A program made the position numbers and the translations under genes. Positions 35,099 to 45,973 of a stretch of DNA of 64,000 nt are shown here, piece after piece. Source of the DNA: Acinetobacter courvalinii (lineage in GTDB: Bacteria; Pseudomonadota; Gammaproteobacteria; Pseudomonadales; Moraxellaceae); contig NZ_BMDA01000003.1 of NCBI RefSeq assembly GCF_014635545.1, forward strand, positions 1 to 64,000. The letters run 5' to 3'. Positions within the stretch are counted from its first letter, which is position 1. Every line of letters starts with the position of its first letter. A model generated the notes under the pieces. The model was given only the letters and a program-made list of their open reading frames with translations, made no database searches and was not told the DNA's origin.

Positions 35099-35797
35099 AT
35101 GAGTTTAAGTGATGATGAACAGCTCGACAGTTTAAAGTCGTTTGCCAAAAAATATGGTTCTGCAATCATTAGCGGAATTCTCATTGCCTTGATTGCCTTT
35201 TTCGGATGGGAATACTGGCAAAAGAAAAATCTTGCCGAAGCCCAGAACCAGACGGCGAAGGTGCAGAAGTTGATGGATGAGGCCAAAGCTGCTACAGGTC
35301 AGCCCAATGCCTTTGCAAGCTTGTCTGAAGCTGCAGATAAAATTGTGAAAGAAGATGCCGATTCTGCTCAGGCAATTCAGACACAATTTGTTATGGCGAA
35401 GCTTGCGTATGACAAGCAGGACTATGCTGCTGCTGAAAAAGCCTTGAAGAAAGTTGAAAACTCAAAAGTAAAAGATGAGGGTTTGCTACAGGTTGTAAAA
35501 ATACGTTTGGCTGATGCGCAATTGGCACAAAACAAATTTGACGAAGCCTTAAAAACCTTGTCTGCTGTGACAGAGCCTGCGTTCAAGGCTACTGCTGATG
35601 AGCTTCGCGGTGATATTTTTGTTGCGAAGAAAGACAACGCCTCTGCGCGTAAAGCGTATCAAAGTGCATGGGATAACCTGCTCGAGCGCAAACAGGAGCG
35701 TCAGCTTTTACAAATTAAACTCGAAAGTGTCGGCGTTTTAGTAGATGATCCTGAGTTTGAGCGCCCGATCTTAGATACCAAAGTGGATGAGTCTTAA
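35099..35797 (+). CDS. yfgM: Ancillary SecYEG translocon subunit YfgM
   Basis: The 232-residue protein has one N-terminal membrane segment (AIISGILIALIAFFGWEYWQ, about 22-41) with a short cytoplasmic head (DDEQLDSLKSFAKKYG), then a periplasmic TPR-like domain with AKLAYDKQDYAAAEKALKKV and IRLADAQLAQNKFDEALKTL. YfgM binds PpiD and SecYEG in E. coli. The stop overlaps the bamB start, and the hisS-yfgM-bamB-der neighbourhood is conserved. Confidence 0.92.
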   Translation: MSLSDDEQLDSLKSFAKKYGSAIISGILIALIAFFGWEYWQKKNLAEAQNQTAKVQKLMDEAKAATGQPNAFASLSEAADKIVKEDADSAQAIQTQFVMAKLAYDKQDYAAAEKALKKVENSKVKDEGLLQVVKIRLADAQLAQNKFDEALKTLSAVTEPAFKATADELRGDIFVAKKDNASARKAYQSAWDNLLERKQERQLLQIKLESVGVLVDDPEFERPILDTKVDES

Positions 35798-36939
35798 TGC
35801 AGAATAAACTAAAACTTCCTTTGGCAATTGCAATTGCTTCAGCTTTACTTGTTGGATGTTCGAGCAATAAAGTAAAAGAGGCAAAACCAAATCCATTGCC
35901 AAAAATCACGCAAGAACAAAGTTTAAACCTTGTTTTTTCACAAAGTGTTTCGTCTACCAATGCGGCTGAGGCTTTGCGCTTACAGCTGGATACAGACAAT
36001 GGTGTGATTTTTGCGATTGACCCTGATGGTCAGGTGTCTGCTTACAAAGGCAAAGAACGCCTTTGGAAAAGCAAGATTACCAAACAGGAACTGACTGCCG
36101 GTGTAGAAGCCGGTGAAGGGATTGTGGTCATTGGCAATCGTAAAGGACAGTTATTTGGTTTAGATCAGACCACAGGTGAGCAAAAGTGGACGGCAAAACT
36201 GTCAGGTGCCATTCTGTCGCCCTCCTTGATCCAGTCGGGTCGTGTAATTACCATTGCCAATGATGGCACTGTGTTTGCGCATGATGCAGTAACAGGCCAG
36301 CAAGTCTGGGCCTATAAACTGCCAAATGTACAGTTTAGTTTACGTGGTCAGCCAGCCCCAGTGCGCTTGGATGAGCGTACCGTGTTGATTGGTTCTGCCA
36401 ATGCTTATGTATATGCACTAGATATTATCAGTGGTGTGCCTCGCTTCCAGCGCCGTGTAGCGATTAGCGATGGTCGTTCAGACATCCAGCGTTTGATTGA
36501 TGTAGTCGGCGATCCGGTTGTTGCTGGTCAATTCCTTGTCACCACAAGCTTCCAGGGTCAGGTTACTGTAATCGATCTTGCTTCACAACGTGTGGTATGG
36601 AGTGAAGATGCCAGCAGTACCAACACTGCCGAGGTTGCCGAAGATAAAGTATTCGTGACCACAACCGATGGCAAGTTAAATGCTTATAACTTGGCGACTG
36701 GCGAGTTGGTTTGGCAGAATGAAGAACTGTTAAACCGTCAGCTGAGCAACCCTGTGATGTTAGGACAAAACCTGGTGGTGGGTGATCTGGATGGGGTACT
36801 TCATCTGATTAATCCGGCTTCAGGCAAGTTGATCGGTCGTGCCAAAACCAGTGGTGAAGTGCGTTCATTGCGTGTGATTGACAACCAGCTTTATGTTGCA
36901 ACACGAAAAGGTGCATTAACCATTTGGCAGAATCGTTAA
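35797..36939 (+). CDS. bamB: Outer-membrane assembly lipoprotein BamB
   Basis: The lipoprotein signal IAIASALLVGCSSNK has lipobox LVGC. The mature protein is an eight-bladed PQQ-type propeller with repeated G-x-W strands (GEQKWTAKLSGAILS, GQQVWAYKLPN, QRVVWSEDASS, GELVWQNEELL). BamB is part of the BAM complex and binds BamA. It overlaps yfgM by one base and is followed by a strong terminator that separates it from der. Confidence 0.95.
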   Translation: MQNKLKLPLAIAIASALLVGCSSNKVKEAKPNPLPKITQEQSLNLVFSQSVSSTNAAEALRLQLDTDNGVIFAIDPDGQVSAYKGKERLWKSKITKQELTAGVEAGEGIVVIGNRKGQLFGLDQTTGEQKWTAKLSGAILSPSLIQSGRVITIANDGTVFAHDAVTGQQVWAYKLPNVQFSLRGQPAPVRLDERTVLIGSANAYVYALDIISGVPRFQRRVAISDGRSDIQRLIDVVGDPVVAGQFLVTTSFQGQVTVIDLASQRVVWSEDASSTNTAEVAEDKVFVTTTDGKLNAYNLATGELVWQNEELLNRQLSNPVMLGQNLVVGDLDGVLHLINPASGKLIGRAKTSGEVRSLRVIDNQLYVATRKGALTIWQNR

Positions 36940-36994
36940 TTTTGCCTTAGCTTGTGCTAAAATGCTCAATTAGCTATTGCTAATAAAAGAATGA

Positions 36995-37030
36995 TCGGGG
37001 TATTTGTTTAAACAAAACCCCGAATTTTTA
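36995..37030 (+). terminator. Terminator after bamB
   Basis: The arms TCGGGGTATTTGTTT (36995-37009) and AAACAAAACCCCGA (37010-37023) pair with one bulged base, then ATTTTTATT follows. Confidence 0.85.
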
Positions 37031-37115
37031 TTGTGATTACTTGATCACCAAAATCTTCCATACTGTTTCTGATACGATGTCATCAACGATGGCTCGTCTG
37101 AATTAAGGTTAATTT

Positions 37116-38525
37116 ATGAAACCCGTTATTGCGCTCATTGGTCGTCCAAACGTCGGAAAATCAACGCTATTTAACCAAATCACCAAAAGTCGTGATGCTT
37201 TGGTTGCTGACTTCGCTGGTTTAACTCGTGACCGCAAATATGGCGATGCGGTTTATCAAAATAAATCATTCATTGTCGTAGATACGGGCGGTATTGGTGA
37301 GAATGAAGGTGGCATTGACTCTTACATGGCTGAGCAGTCAAAAACAGCTATCCATGAAGCAGACATCATTGTATTTGTGGTGGATGCACGCGCTGGTTTA
37401 TTGGCGTCGGATGAGCAGATTGCCCGTGAGCTACGTACTTTAGGCAAAAAAGTCCATCTGGTGGCCAACAAGGTCGATGGTGTCCATGCAGAAGCTGCAT
37501 TAGTTGAATTCTACAAGCTCGGTATGGGCGAACCGATGCAGGTTGCGGCCAGTCATGGTCGTGGTGTACAGCAAATGCTTGAAGAAGTGTTGGCTGAAGT
37601 GCCTGAAGATGAAAATCCGGACGAGCACAACAAAAATACCGGTTTGCGTTTAGCAATTATTGGTCGTCCAAACGTGGGTAAATCGACGTTGGTGAACCGA
37701 TTACTCGGGGAAGAGCGTGTGGTTGCGTTTGACCAACCAGGTACAACCCGTGACTCGATCTATATTCCTTATGAGCGTGATGGTCGTCAATATACCTTGA
37801 TCGACACTGCCGGTGTACGCCGTAAAGGTAAAGTCGATGAGATGATTGAGAAATTCTCAATCGTTAAAACCCTGCAAGCCATGAAAGATGCGCATGTTGT
37901 GGTCGTGGTGGTCGATGCACGTGAAGGGATTGTTGAACAAGACTTGCATTTGATTGGTTATGCACTTGAAGCAGGCCGTGCCATGGTCATTGCGATCAAC
38001 AAATGGGACAACATGACCGAGTATGATCGTAAGCAATGTAAACTTGATGTGGAACGTCGTTTTGACTTTATTCCATGGGCAAAAATCCATTTGATTTCAG
38101 CCCTACATGGTACCGGCGTGGGTGAGCTTTATCCTTCGATCCATCGTGCTTACGATTCGGCAAACCTAAAAGTTTCACCGGCGAAACTGACCCAGATTCT
38201 AAGTGATGCTACCGAGGCACATCAGCCGCCAATGATCAGTGGGCGTCGTATTAAAATGCGTTATGCGCATATGGGCGGACAAAATCCACCAACCATCGTC
38301 ATTCATGGTAACAAGGTGGATAAGACTCCAGCGGATTATCGTCGTTATCTGGAAAACGTATTCCGTAAAGTCTATAAGCTTGAAGGTACGCCAGTTCGTA
38401 TTGACTTTAAAACCTCAGAGAACCCATTTGAAGGACGTAAATCTCAAGTGGATGAACGCGTTGCAGCACGTAAGCGTCGTTATGTTCAGAAGTTCAAGAA
38501 AGCAGAAAAGAAATTCAAGCGTTAA
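37116..38525 (+). CDS. der: Ribosome-assembly GTPase Der (EngA)
   Basis: The 469-residue protein contains two tandem Era-type G domains, each with GRPNVGKST (near residues 8 and 184), DTGGIG and DTAGVR switch II motifs, NKVD and NKWD. A KH-like C-terminal domain ([19 protein letters not shown]) follows. Der matures the 50S subunit. It has AAGG before the start, its own terminator behind, and a basic C-terminal tail (KKFKR). Confidence 0.97.
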   Translation: MKPVIALIGRPNVGKSTLFNQITKSRDALVADFAGLTRDRKYGDAVYQNKSFIVVDTGGIGENEGGIDSYMAEQSKTAIHEADIIVFVVDARAGLLASDEQIARELRTLGKKVHLVANKVDGVHAEAALVEFYKLGMGEPMQVAASHGRGVQQMLEEVLAEVPEDENPDEHNKNTGLRLAIIGRPNVGKSTLVNRLLGEERVVAFDQPGTTRDSIYIPYERDGRQYTLIDTAGVRRKGKVDEMIEKFSIVKTLQAMKDAHVVVVVVDAREGIVEQDLHLIGYALEAGRAMVIAINKWDNMTEYDRKQCKLDVERRFDFIPWAKIHLISALHGTGVGELYPSIHRAYDSANLKVSPAKLTQILSDATEAHQPPMISGRRIKMRYAHMGGQNPPTIVIHGNKVDKTPADYRRYLENVFRKVYKLEGTPVRIDFKTSENPFEGRKSQVDERVAARKRRYVQKFKKAEKKFKR

Positions 38526-38541
38526 GCTGTATTCAATGCTT

Positions 38542-38571
38542 AAAAGCCCAAACTTTGCTTTGGGCTTTTTT
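38542..38571 (+). terminator. Terminator after der
   Basis: AAAAGCCCAAA (38542-38552) and TTTGGGCTTTT (38559-38569) form an 11-bp stem with a T-run. Confidence 0.9.
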
Positions 38572-38591
38572 ATACACGGGAGATGTTGCTC

Positions 38592-39245
38592 ATGACGACA
38601 GGTATCATATACATCCATGTTCAGGCATTGGCGCAGCTGCTGCAAAAGGATAAAACAGATTTTGCCGATTTCAGAGACTTTAATCATTATCAGAAACAGC
38701 AGATTCAGGCGCGACGTAATCAGCTTCTGGCTCATCAACTGCATTGCACTATAGATGATCTGGTGTTTTCCAAACATGAGCATGGCAAACCTTTTTTAAG
38801 CTCTCATGCCTTACATTTTAATCATTCGCATAGTCAGCAATATTATGCACTGGCAATGAGCGAACGTGTTCAAGATATCGGCATTGATGTTGAAGCGCTG
38901 GATCGAAAAGTCCGTTTTGATGCCTTGGCCCGGCATGCCTTTCATCCCGAGGAATACCAGATCTGGCAACAGCAGGATCAAGACACAGAATATTGGTTTA
39001 GGGTCTGGACCACCAAAGAAGCGATTTTAAAAGCCTCAGGTCTTGGTATTCGTTTAGACCTAAATAGTTTGAATACGCAGGTGCATCCTACAAATCAGGG
39101 GGGCATGTGTTCGCATCCATTGATTGGCACTTTTGCCTATCAGAACTTTATCCTGAACCAGAAAATTGTAGTCACCATTGCATGGCGGGCAGAGCAATCT
39201 TGCCGAGGTTTTCAATTTCCACAGACCCAGATTGTTCAGTATTAA
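38592..39245 (+). CDS. 4'-phosphopantetheinyl transferase (Sfp/AcpT superfamily)
   Basis: The 217-residue enzyme moves phosphopantetheine from CoA onto a carrier-protein serine. The two family motifs are QDIGIDVEALDRK (metal-binding Asp/Glu) and WFRVWTTKEAILKASGLGI. HGKPFLSSHALHFNHSHSQ is the upstream CoA-binding stretch. ATG 38592 is nine bases after GGGAG; the ATG at 38583 is too close to it. It is alone between two terminators with no synthase genes nearby, so it may serve fatty-acid, siderophore or lysine-pathway carriers. Confidence 0.9.
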   Translation: MTTGIIYIHVQALAQLLQKDKTDFADFRDFNHYQKQQIQARRNQLLAHQLHCTIDDLVFSKHEHGKPFLSSHALHFNHSHSQQYYALAMSERVQDIGIDVEALDRKVRFDALARHAFHPEEYQIWQQQDQDTEYWFRVWTTKEAILKASGLGIRLDLNSLNTQVHPTNQGGMCSHPLIGTFAYQNFILNQKIVVTIAWRAEQSCRGFQFPQTQIVQY

Positions 39246-39281
39246 AGCGTCGTCAGATAGAGCAGATTTTAACGCGATAAA

Positions 39282-39308
39282 AAAATGCCAGCATATTGCT
39301 GGCATTTT
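39282..39308. terminator. Bidirectional terminator between PPTase gene and secF
   Basis: AAAATGCCAGC (39282-39292) and GCTGGCATTTT (39298-39308) give an 11-bp stem usable from both strands. It ends the plus-strand transferase gene and the minus-strand secDF unit. Confidence 0.9.
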
Positions 39309-39332
39309 ATTTGAATCCAAAAGAAGAGGGAT

Positions 39333-40301
39333 TTAAGGAATCTCTTCTTCTTCAAATTCAGGTTTAACTTGAACAATAAAGTCCTGACGGTTCAGACCAC
39401 GCCATAAAGCGAATGCTGTACCGATATAGATCGATGAGTAAGTTCCCACGAATACACCGACAAACATGGCAACAGAGAACCAGTGTAAACCATCACCGCC
39501 CAGGAACATCATGGCAAGAACCACAAGTAATAAGGTCATCGAGGTATGAATGGTACGGCGTAAGGTTTCTGTCAATGCAATATCGACGATTTCACGTGGT
39601 GTGGCACCACGAATCTTACGGAAGTTCTCACGGATACGATCCGAGACAACGATGTTATCGTTGAGTGAGAAACCGATCACCGCAAGGACTGCAGCCAATA
39701 CGGTTAAGTCGAAAGGCCACTGGAACAATGCGAATGCACCGATAATCAGTACGATGTCATGGAATAATGACATGACCGCGCCCATCGCGAGTTTAAACTC
39801 GAAGCGAATGGTGACGTAGATCAGCATCAAGATCAAAGCTAGTGCAACAGCGCCTGCAGAACGCACGTAAAGTTCATTTCCGACAGCACCACCTACTGCA
39901 TCTACTTTATGCACTTCAACGGTGTTATTCGGTAATTGCACCGCTTTGGTGATGCTATTGCTGAGGTCTTCGACATTCAGGTCTTCTTGCACAGGCATAC
40001 GCACGATCAGGTCGGTATTACTGCCCAAGGTTTGTACCACAGCATCTTTAAAGCCAGCACGGTCAAGTGCCTGAACCACTTGCGTAGGCTGTACACCTTG
40101 CTTGTAGTTCAATTCGGCTGAAATCCCCCCGGTGAAATCCAGTCCGAGATTCAAGCCTTTGGTCACGATAAAGAAGATACTCGCAATCGTCAGCAGGATC
40201 GACAAGATTGCCGCAGGTTTGGCAATCTTCATGAACGGGATAATTTTCAGGTTATCCGGGCGACCGTATTGTTTTGAGTCTGGTTGAGTCAGATCAGTCA
40301 T
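39333..40301 (-). CDS. secF: Protein translocase subunit SecF
   Basis: The 322-residue RND-like subunit has an N-terminal membrane helix, then GLNLGLDFTGGISAEL, a periplasmic P4-type domain, and a six-helix membrane domain ending with VLAVIGFSLNDNIVVSDRIREN and TLLLVVLAMMFLGGDGLHWF. With SecD it uses the proton gradient to pull proteins out of SecYEG. The N-terminus carries a ~24-residue cytoplasmic extension. It follows secD by ten bases. Confidence 0.97.
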   Translation of the reverse strand: MTDLTQPDSKQYGRPDNLKIIPFMKIAKPAAILSILLTIASIFFIVTKGLNLGLDFTGGISAELNYKQGVQPTQVVQALDRAGFKDAVVQTLGSNTDLIVRMPVQEDLNVEDLSNSITKAVQLPNNTVEVHKVDAVGGAVGNELYVRSAGAVALALILMLIYVTIRFEFKLAMGAVMSLFHDIVLIIGAFALFQWPFDLTVLAAVLAVIGFSLNDNIVVSDRIRENFRKIRGATPREIVDIALTETLRRTIHTSMTLLLVVLAMMFLGGDGLHWFSVAMFVGVFVGTYSSIYIGTAFALWRGLNRQDFIVQVKPEFEEEEIP

Positions 40302-40311
40302 ATGAATCTCC

Positions 40312-42213
40312 TTAAATACTCAACTTTTTCAAATTACGGCGTTTGCCATAAATGAGCTGGACGATGGCACGAGTAACGGTAATGGCCGTAAACATTGAAC
40401 AAATAATACCGATCATCAATGTTACCGCGAAGCCTTTAATCGGACCTGTTCCAATCGCGAACAAGATAAACGCAACCAGTAAGGTGGTTAAGTTCGAGTC
40501 AAGAATGGTGTTATAGGCTCGATCATAACCTGCCACAATCGCCTGTTTGGGCGAGGCGCCCCAGAGCATTTCTTCCCGTATTCGTTCACAGATTAGGACG
40601 TTGGAATCGACCGCCATACCAATGGTAATCACGATACCCGCAATACCTGGCAGGGTGAGGGAAGCACCAATCCATGACATCACGGTCAAGATCATGGCCA
40701 AGTTGAAGACCAGAGCAAAGTTTGCGATCAGACCGAATAAACGGAAGAACACGACCATCCAGATCGCAACCAGCAAGAAGCCGATCTGAGTTGAGAGTAC
40801 ACCTTTGTCAATGTTTTCCTGACCGAGGCTAGGACCAACCACACGTTCTTCTACGAAGTACATCGGCGCAGCAAGTGCACCTGCACGCAGCATCAAGGCA
40901 AGCTCGGCTGCTTCTTGTGGTGAATCCAGACCGGTAATCCGGAATTGTGAACCCAGCACCGCCTGAATGGTTGCCGCATTGATCACCACAGATTCGGTAT
41001 ACGGGGTACGAACTTCAGTCTGAACGCCTGTATTCGGGTCTGCAACATAAGAGATCTTCTGTTTATTTTCGATAAACAGAACTGCCATCCGTTTGCCAAC
41101 TGCACCACGCGTTGCATCTGACATGAGCTTACCGCCGGCAGAGTCCAAAGTAATGTTAACTTCAGCACCACCAGAATCCTGGCTAAAGCCAGAGCTTGCA
41201 TTCTGAACACGCTCACCGGTCAAGATACGGTTACGTTGTAACAGTAACTGACGACCGCTATCCAGTGATTGGTAAGCGAATACCTCAGTGCCAGGAGGAA
41301 GCGGCTGACCGTTATATTTACCGGTATACGGATCGATATATTGATCATTGCTGTCTGCAACCAGACGGAATTCCAGGTTGGCTGTACGACCCAAGACACG
41401 TTTTGCCTCAGCCGTATCCTGTACACCCGGTAATTCAACTACAATACGGTTGCTGCCTTGTGTTTGTACCAAAGCTTCTGCCACACCCAGTTCGTTGATA
41501 CGGTTACGTAGGGTGGTTAAGTTTTGGTTCACTGCATAAGACTGAATTTCCTGACGACGGGCATCGGTATAATTTAGTCTTAAAGTCGCACCAGATGAGG
41601 TCGCAACTGCCTGTTGAGTAAACTCGTTACCATTACGACGCAAGAAATCAGTCGCTGCATCGCGGTCTGCATTGTTTGCAAACTGCACTGTAATGGTGTT
41701 GTTGTTTAACGCCAGGTTATTGAATTTGATTTTGTTATCACGGAATTGACGACGCAAATCAGTCGCAGATGTTTCCATACGCTGACTAATCGCTTTATCC
41801 ATGTCGACTTCGAGCAAGAAGTGTACACCGCCACGTAAGTCCAGACCGAGTTTCATCGGTTTAGCCCCAATCTTTTGCAACCACTCAGGCGTGGTTGGCG
41901 CAAGGTTGAGTGCAACGACATAGTCATCACCAAGATCACGCCGAAGCACTTCTTTGGCTTTTAACTGCGCCTCAGAAGAGCTTAAACGTAATAATGCCGC
42001 ATTGTTGGTGAAGCTATTGTCGTGACTGCTAATATCGGCAGTTTTTAAAATCTGCTCAGCTTTTTGCACGATGGTCTGATCAATCTTGGTGCCGGCTTTC
42101 GCGCCAGAAATCTGGACGGCAGGCTCATCTGGATACAGACTTGGAAGTGCATATAACGTACTGATCACAAGGACAACCAGGATCAGTAAATATTTCCATG
42201 CAGGGTAACGCAT
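40312..42213 (-). CDS. secD: Protein translocase subunit SecD
   Basis: The 633-residue subunit has a short N-terminal anchor, KPMKLGLDLRGGVHFLLEV, a large periplasmic P1 domain with INELGVAEALVQTQGSNRI, and six membrane helices including GIAGIVITIGMAVDSNVLIC. It acts with SecF on the periplasmic side of the translocon. yajC lies 51 bases upstream, with a terminator-like hairpin between them. Confidence 0.97.
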   Translation of the reverse strand: MRYPAWKYLLILVVLVISTLYALPSLYPDEPAVQISGAKAGTKIDQTIVQKAEQILKTADISSHDNSFTNNAALLRLSSSEAQLKAKEVLRRDLGDDYVVALNLAPTTPEWLQKIGAKPMKLGLDLRGGVHFLLEVDMDKAISQRMETSATDLRRQFRDNKIKFNNLALNNNTITVQFANNADRDAATDFLRRNGNEFTQQAVATSSGATLRLNYTDARRQEIQSYAVNQNLTTLRNRINELGVAEALVQTQGSNRIVVELPGVQDTAEAKRVLGRTANLEFRLVADSNDQYIDPYTGKYNGQPLPPGTEVFAYQSLDSGRQLLLQRNRILTGERVQNASSGFSQDSGGAEVNITLDSAGGKLMSDATRGAVGKRMAVLFIENKQKISYVADPNTGVQTEVRTPYTESVVINAATIQAVLGSQFRITGLDSPQEAAELALMLRAGALAAPMYFVEERVVGPSLGQENIDKGVLSTQIGFLLVAIWMVVFFRLFGLIANFALVFNLAMILTVMSWIGASLTLPGIAGIVITIGMAVDSNVLICERIREEMLWGASPKQAIVAGYDRAYNTILDSNLTTLLVAFILFAIGTGPIKGFAVTLMIGIICSMFTAITVTRAIVQLIYGKRRNLKKLSI

Positions 42214-42235
42214 TCGCTTTCTTCTTAAATGAAAA

Positions 42236-42255
42236 AGTCGTGCTGAGGCACGACT
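42236..42255 (-). terminator. Attenuator-like hairpin between yajC and secD
   Basis: On the minus strand AGTCGTGC (42255-42248) pairs with GCACGACT (42243-42236), followed by TTTTTC. It looks like a Rho-independent terminator but sits within the yajC-secD-secF operon, so it probably causes partial termination. Confidence 0.7.
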
Positions 42256-42264
42256 ATTTTATGA

Positions 42265-42594
42265 TTAAAGGTTATTTAATGTGCCTTCAGGTAATACTGA
42301 AATGACACTCGCACGCTGGATTTTTACCTCAACACCACGAGTGAGTTCAACGACTGCAAAGTCACCTTCGAGTTTGATAATTTTCCCCATTAAACCACCA
42401 GCAAACACGATCTCGCTGCCTACACCCAGACTTTCGATCAAAGAACGGTGTTCTTTGGCACGTTTTGCCTGAGGTCTCCAGATCAAGAAATAGAAGATTG
42501 CGATAAATACCGCGATCATCAACAAGTTAGCCATAAGACTTGGACCTTGTGTTGCACCCGGTGCAGCATGAGCAGTAGAGATGAAAAGACTCAT
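42265..42594 (-). CDS. yajC: Sec translocon accessory protein YajC
   Basis: The 109-residue protein has one N-terminal membrane segment (LLMIAVFIAIFYFLIWRPQ) followed by AKRAKEHRSLIESLGVGSE and a small beta domain (IVFAGGLMGKIIKLEGDF). YajC joins SecDF. The tgt-yajC-secD-secF order is conserved across gammaproteobacteria. Confidence 0.96.
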   Translation of the reverse strand: MSLFISTAHAAPGATQGPSLMANLLMIAVFIAIFYFLIWRPQAKRAKEHRSLIESLGVGSEIVFAGGLMGKIIKLEGDFAVVELTRGVEVKIQRASVISVLPEGTLNNL

Positions 42595-42703
42595 TTCATT
42601 TTCCTAAAATTAAAAAGCCAAAAAATTAACAATAAATTCCAATTCGTTTTGCAATGTACCTTGTCTTGCGATCAGGCGCAAATCTTGATGCATTTACCTG
42701 ACA

Positions 42704-43837
<1,134 letters not shown>

Positions 43838-44048
43838 CTATCCATCAAGGCGAAAAAACAGTTCGCTGATCAAAAGCGGCTATTTTCCTTGATTATGGCG
43901 TCCAGTTCTACTACTAAATGTAGCGAGAGATAAAATAGATTTAGTTTGATAAGTTTTTAGTGATATTTGCTCGAATGTTGATGAGCAAATACTGATTTAC
44001 GTGAATAAGGTTTTTGCATTTTGTAATGCGACATTTGTGAGGAAATTT

Positions 44049-44181
44049 GCTATCGAGATGGCGGCATGGATGCCGCCGCGTTAGACTGCGGTAGCAGGGA
44101 TGTACCGTCAGTCTATGAACAGCGATTAAAGCTGTGCAAGGGTTTTGGTTACTTTTGCCAAAACAAAAGTAACTCCAACCG
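44049..44181. repeat. Composite intergenic repeat between lemA and tgt
   Basis: The 405-base gap 43835-44240 has no gene. It contains a GC-rich palindrome GGCGGCATGGATGCCGCC (44060-44077) and a perfect 10-bp inverted repeat GTTACTTTTG (44148-44157) / CAAAAGTAAC (44164-44173). Local GC rises sharply against the AT-rich flanks. This looks like one member of a dispersed intergenic repeat family; no transposase is present. Confidence 0.6.
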
Positions 44182-44240
44182 AAGGTTTTTACTGAAATGA
44201 GTGAGATAACTATAAGACGCTAATATGTTTAACTACCGCA

Positions 44241-44810
44241 CTAAAAATTCGGTTTATAGTCAAAATTTTCAGTGACCAGATTATCCTTAAACGGACGAAT
44301 GCTTTTCTTGGATAAGGTCAGGGTATTGATCAGGTTATTGGGAAATACTTCGATCTGGTTATTAAACAGTTCCACATTACGGTTAAAAATGGTAATCGCA
44401 GCACCGACATTCTCGTTTTGCTCCTGAATATCATCCATCATCTTGCTATACAGCGCGTCCGCTTTCAGTTCAGGATAATTCTCGACCACCACATTCAAGC
44501 TACGGATCAGCTCTTTGCTCATTTTCTCAATCTGTTGTAACTGTGAAATATCCGTGTCATTGACATTCAGATTGAGGATCTGCTGACGCAATTCAGTGAC
44601 TTTTTCCAAAGTGGATTTCTCGAACTGGGTATATTGGTCTAGCGTTGCTTCCAAGGCTTCTAGTGTTTTTACTTTTTGACGTTCAAAATTGGCCACTTCT
44701 GACCATGCCCGTTTGGTGGCATTAAAATAGCGTACGATGTTGTTGCGGATCGACACGCCCCAGACAATCAGCACCACAAAAATCCCCAAGAAAATGAGTA
44801 AACCTGTCAT
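44241..44810 (-). CDS. lemA: LemA family protein
   Basis: The 189-residue protein has an N-terminal membrane segment (LLIFLGIFVVLIVWGVSI) and the LemA coiled, four-helix domain (NIVRYFNATKRAWSEVANFE, SLNVVVENYPELKAD, AAITIFNRNVELFNNQIEVF, PNNLI). LemA proteins are membrane-anchored helical bundles of unclear role. It lies downstream of two DUF3137 genes on the same strand, an association seen elsewhere. Confidence 0.93.
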   Translation of the reverse strand: MTGLLIFLGIFVVLIVWGVSIRNNIVRYFNATKRAWSEVANFERQKVKTLEALEATLDQYTQFEKSTLEKVTELRQQILNLNVNDTDISQLQQIEKMSKELIRSLNVVVENYPELKADALYSKMMDDIQEQNENVGAAITIFNRNVELFNNQIEVFPNNLINTLTLSKKSIRPFKDNLVTENFDYKPNF

Positions 44811-44840
44811 CGCTTGCCCCTTATTGTTATTGCGAGATGA

Positions 44841-45869
44841 TTAGCTAATTAAATTCAGCATGAGTTGTTGAAACTTCTGATACTGCGGCATGGTCATGGT
44901 GCGCAAGTGTCCGCGTAATGCCGGAATATCATGTATTTCACTGCGTTTACTGGCGGTTTGGAAAAGATTTTGTTCGCCTACATAACACAGGATTTGTTCT
45001 TGATGATGATAAATTAAATCACCGTTAAAATGTTGAAAAAAATCATGTAATTTTAAAGTTAAACTCGGACTGACCTGCTTGGCCAACTGATGTTGATCCA
45101 GGCCAAAAATATTCAGTTCCTGATTAATCAGGATATCGCTGCTTTGCCAGGCACTGCTATAGGGCTCAAAAAAACGAGAGCGTTGATTGCTGACTGCAAT
45201 CCCCAAAGCAGGCATTTGAAAAATAAAGGCGCCCCATAAATCTTTATGGATCTCTTTGACGATTTTCTTATCGTTACCCTGATCTTGCAGGATTGGCATT
45301 TCATTGACGTAATGATATTGAAAAAGCAACACCTGATGCGTGGTTGTGCCATCGTTCCATGTCGTGGATGCGTATTGGGTGATTTCGTTGGATTCACTGC
45401 CACGATTAAATAAGGGGAAATGTTGTTTTAACTTACTCATCACCAGTAGCGGTTGCGCCTGAATCGGTAAATAAGCAGGCAATTGCTGAAACTGCAGGCC
45501 ATAACGTAATACCGTGATGCGTTGTTCAAGATAATTGATTACACGGGTGAGTGGTTCTCGCGGTTCATACAGGAGGTACGCCAGAAAACCGGTCAGAAAT
45601 GCCCCGAGCAGGCTCCAGATATATTGAATATGCGGATGCAGAAAATAGCCAAATACCAGCGTGCCGATGCTGATGATGCCCAGTAAGTAGGGCAGGGCAT
45701 TAAAAAAACACAGATTATGATCTTCACGCCAAGGATGCAAAGCATCTAACAAATCCTGATCGCTATGCGATTTTTGTCCAGCCTCCCATAAACGTGCGAT
45801 GTTACGAAATACCTGCGCATTTTTTTTACGCCGGATATGGAGGGCTTGTTGTACGGTATCGATCGGCAT
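44841..45869 (-). CDS. DUF3137 family membrane protein (copy 1)
   Basis: The 342-residue protein has two adjacent membrane segments near residues 54-95 (NALPYLLGIISIGTLVFGYF and IWSLLGAFLTGFLAYLLYEP). A large cytoplasmic beta-rich domain with the DUF3137 pattern follows: LLFQYHYVNEMP, LWGAFIFQMPALGIAVSNQR, WQSSDILINQELNIFGLD and a C-terminal QILCYVGEQNLFQ. Function unknown. The paralogue at 45974 precedes it and lemA follows by 30 bases. Confidence 0.8.
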   Translation of the reverse strand: MPIDTVQQALHIRRKKNAQVFRNIARLWEAGQKSHSDQDLLDALHPWREDHNLCFFNALPYLLGIISIGTLVFGYFLHPHIQYIWSLLGAFLTGFLAYLLYEPREPLTRVINYLEQRITVLRYGLQFQQLPAYLPIQAQPLLVMSKLKQHFPLFNRGSESNEITQYASTTWNDGTTTHQVLLFQYHYVNEMPILQDQGNDKKIVKEIHKDLWGAFIFQMPALGIAVSNQRSRFFEPYSSAWQSSDILINQELNIFGLDQHQLAKQVSPSLTLKLHDFFQHFNGDLIYHHQEQILCYVGEQNLFQTASKRSEIHDIPALRGHLRTMTMPQYQKFQQLMLNLIS

Positions 45870-45973
45870 GGCGTTTTTATGTCATTATAATTGCTGGGTA
45901 TAAACTGAATTATGCGTTAAATTTCAGAAACTAAGAAGTACCTTGCGGGTTATTTTAACCGTTATAAATGCAA

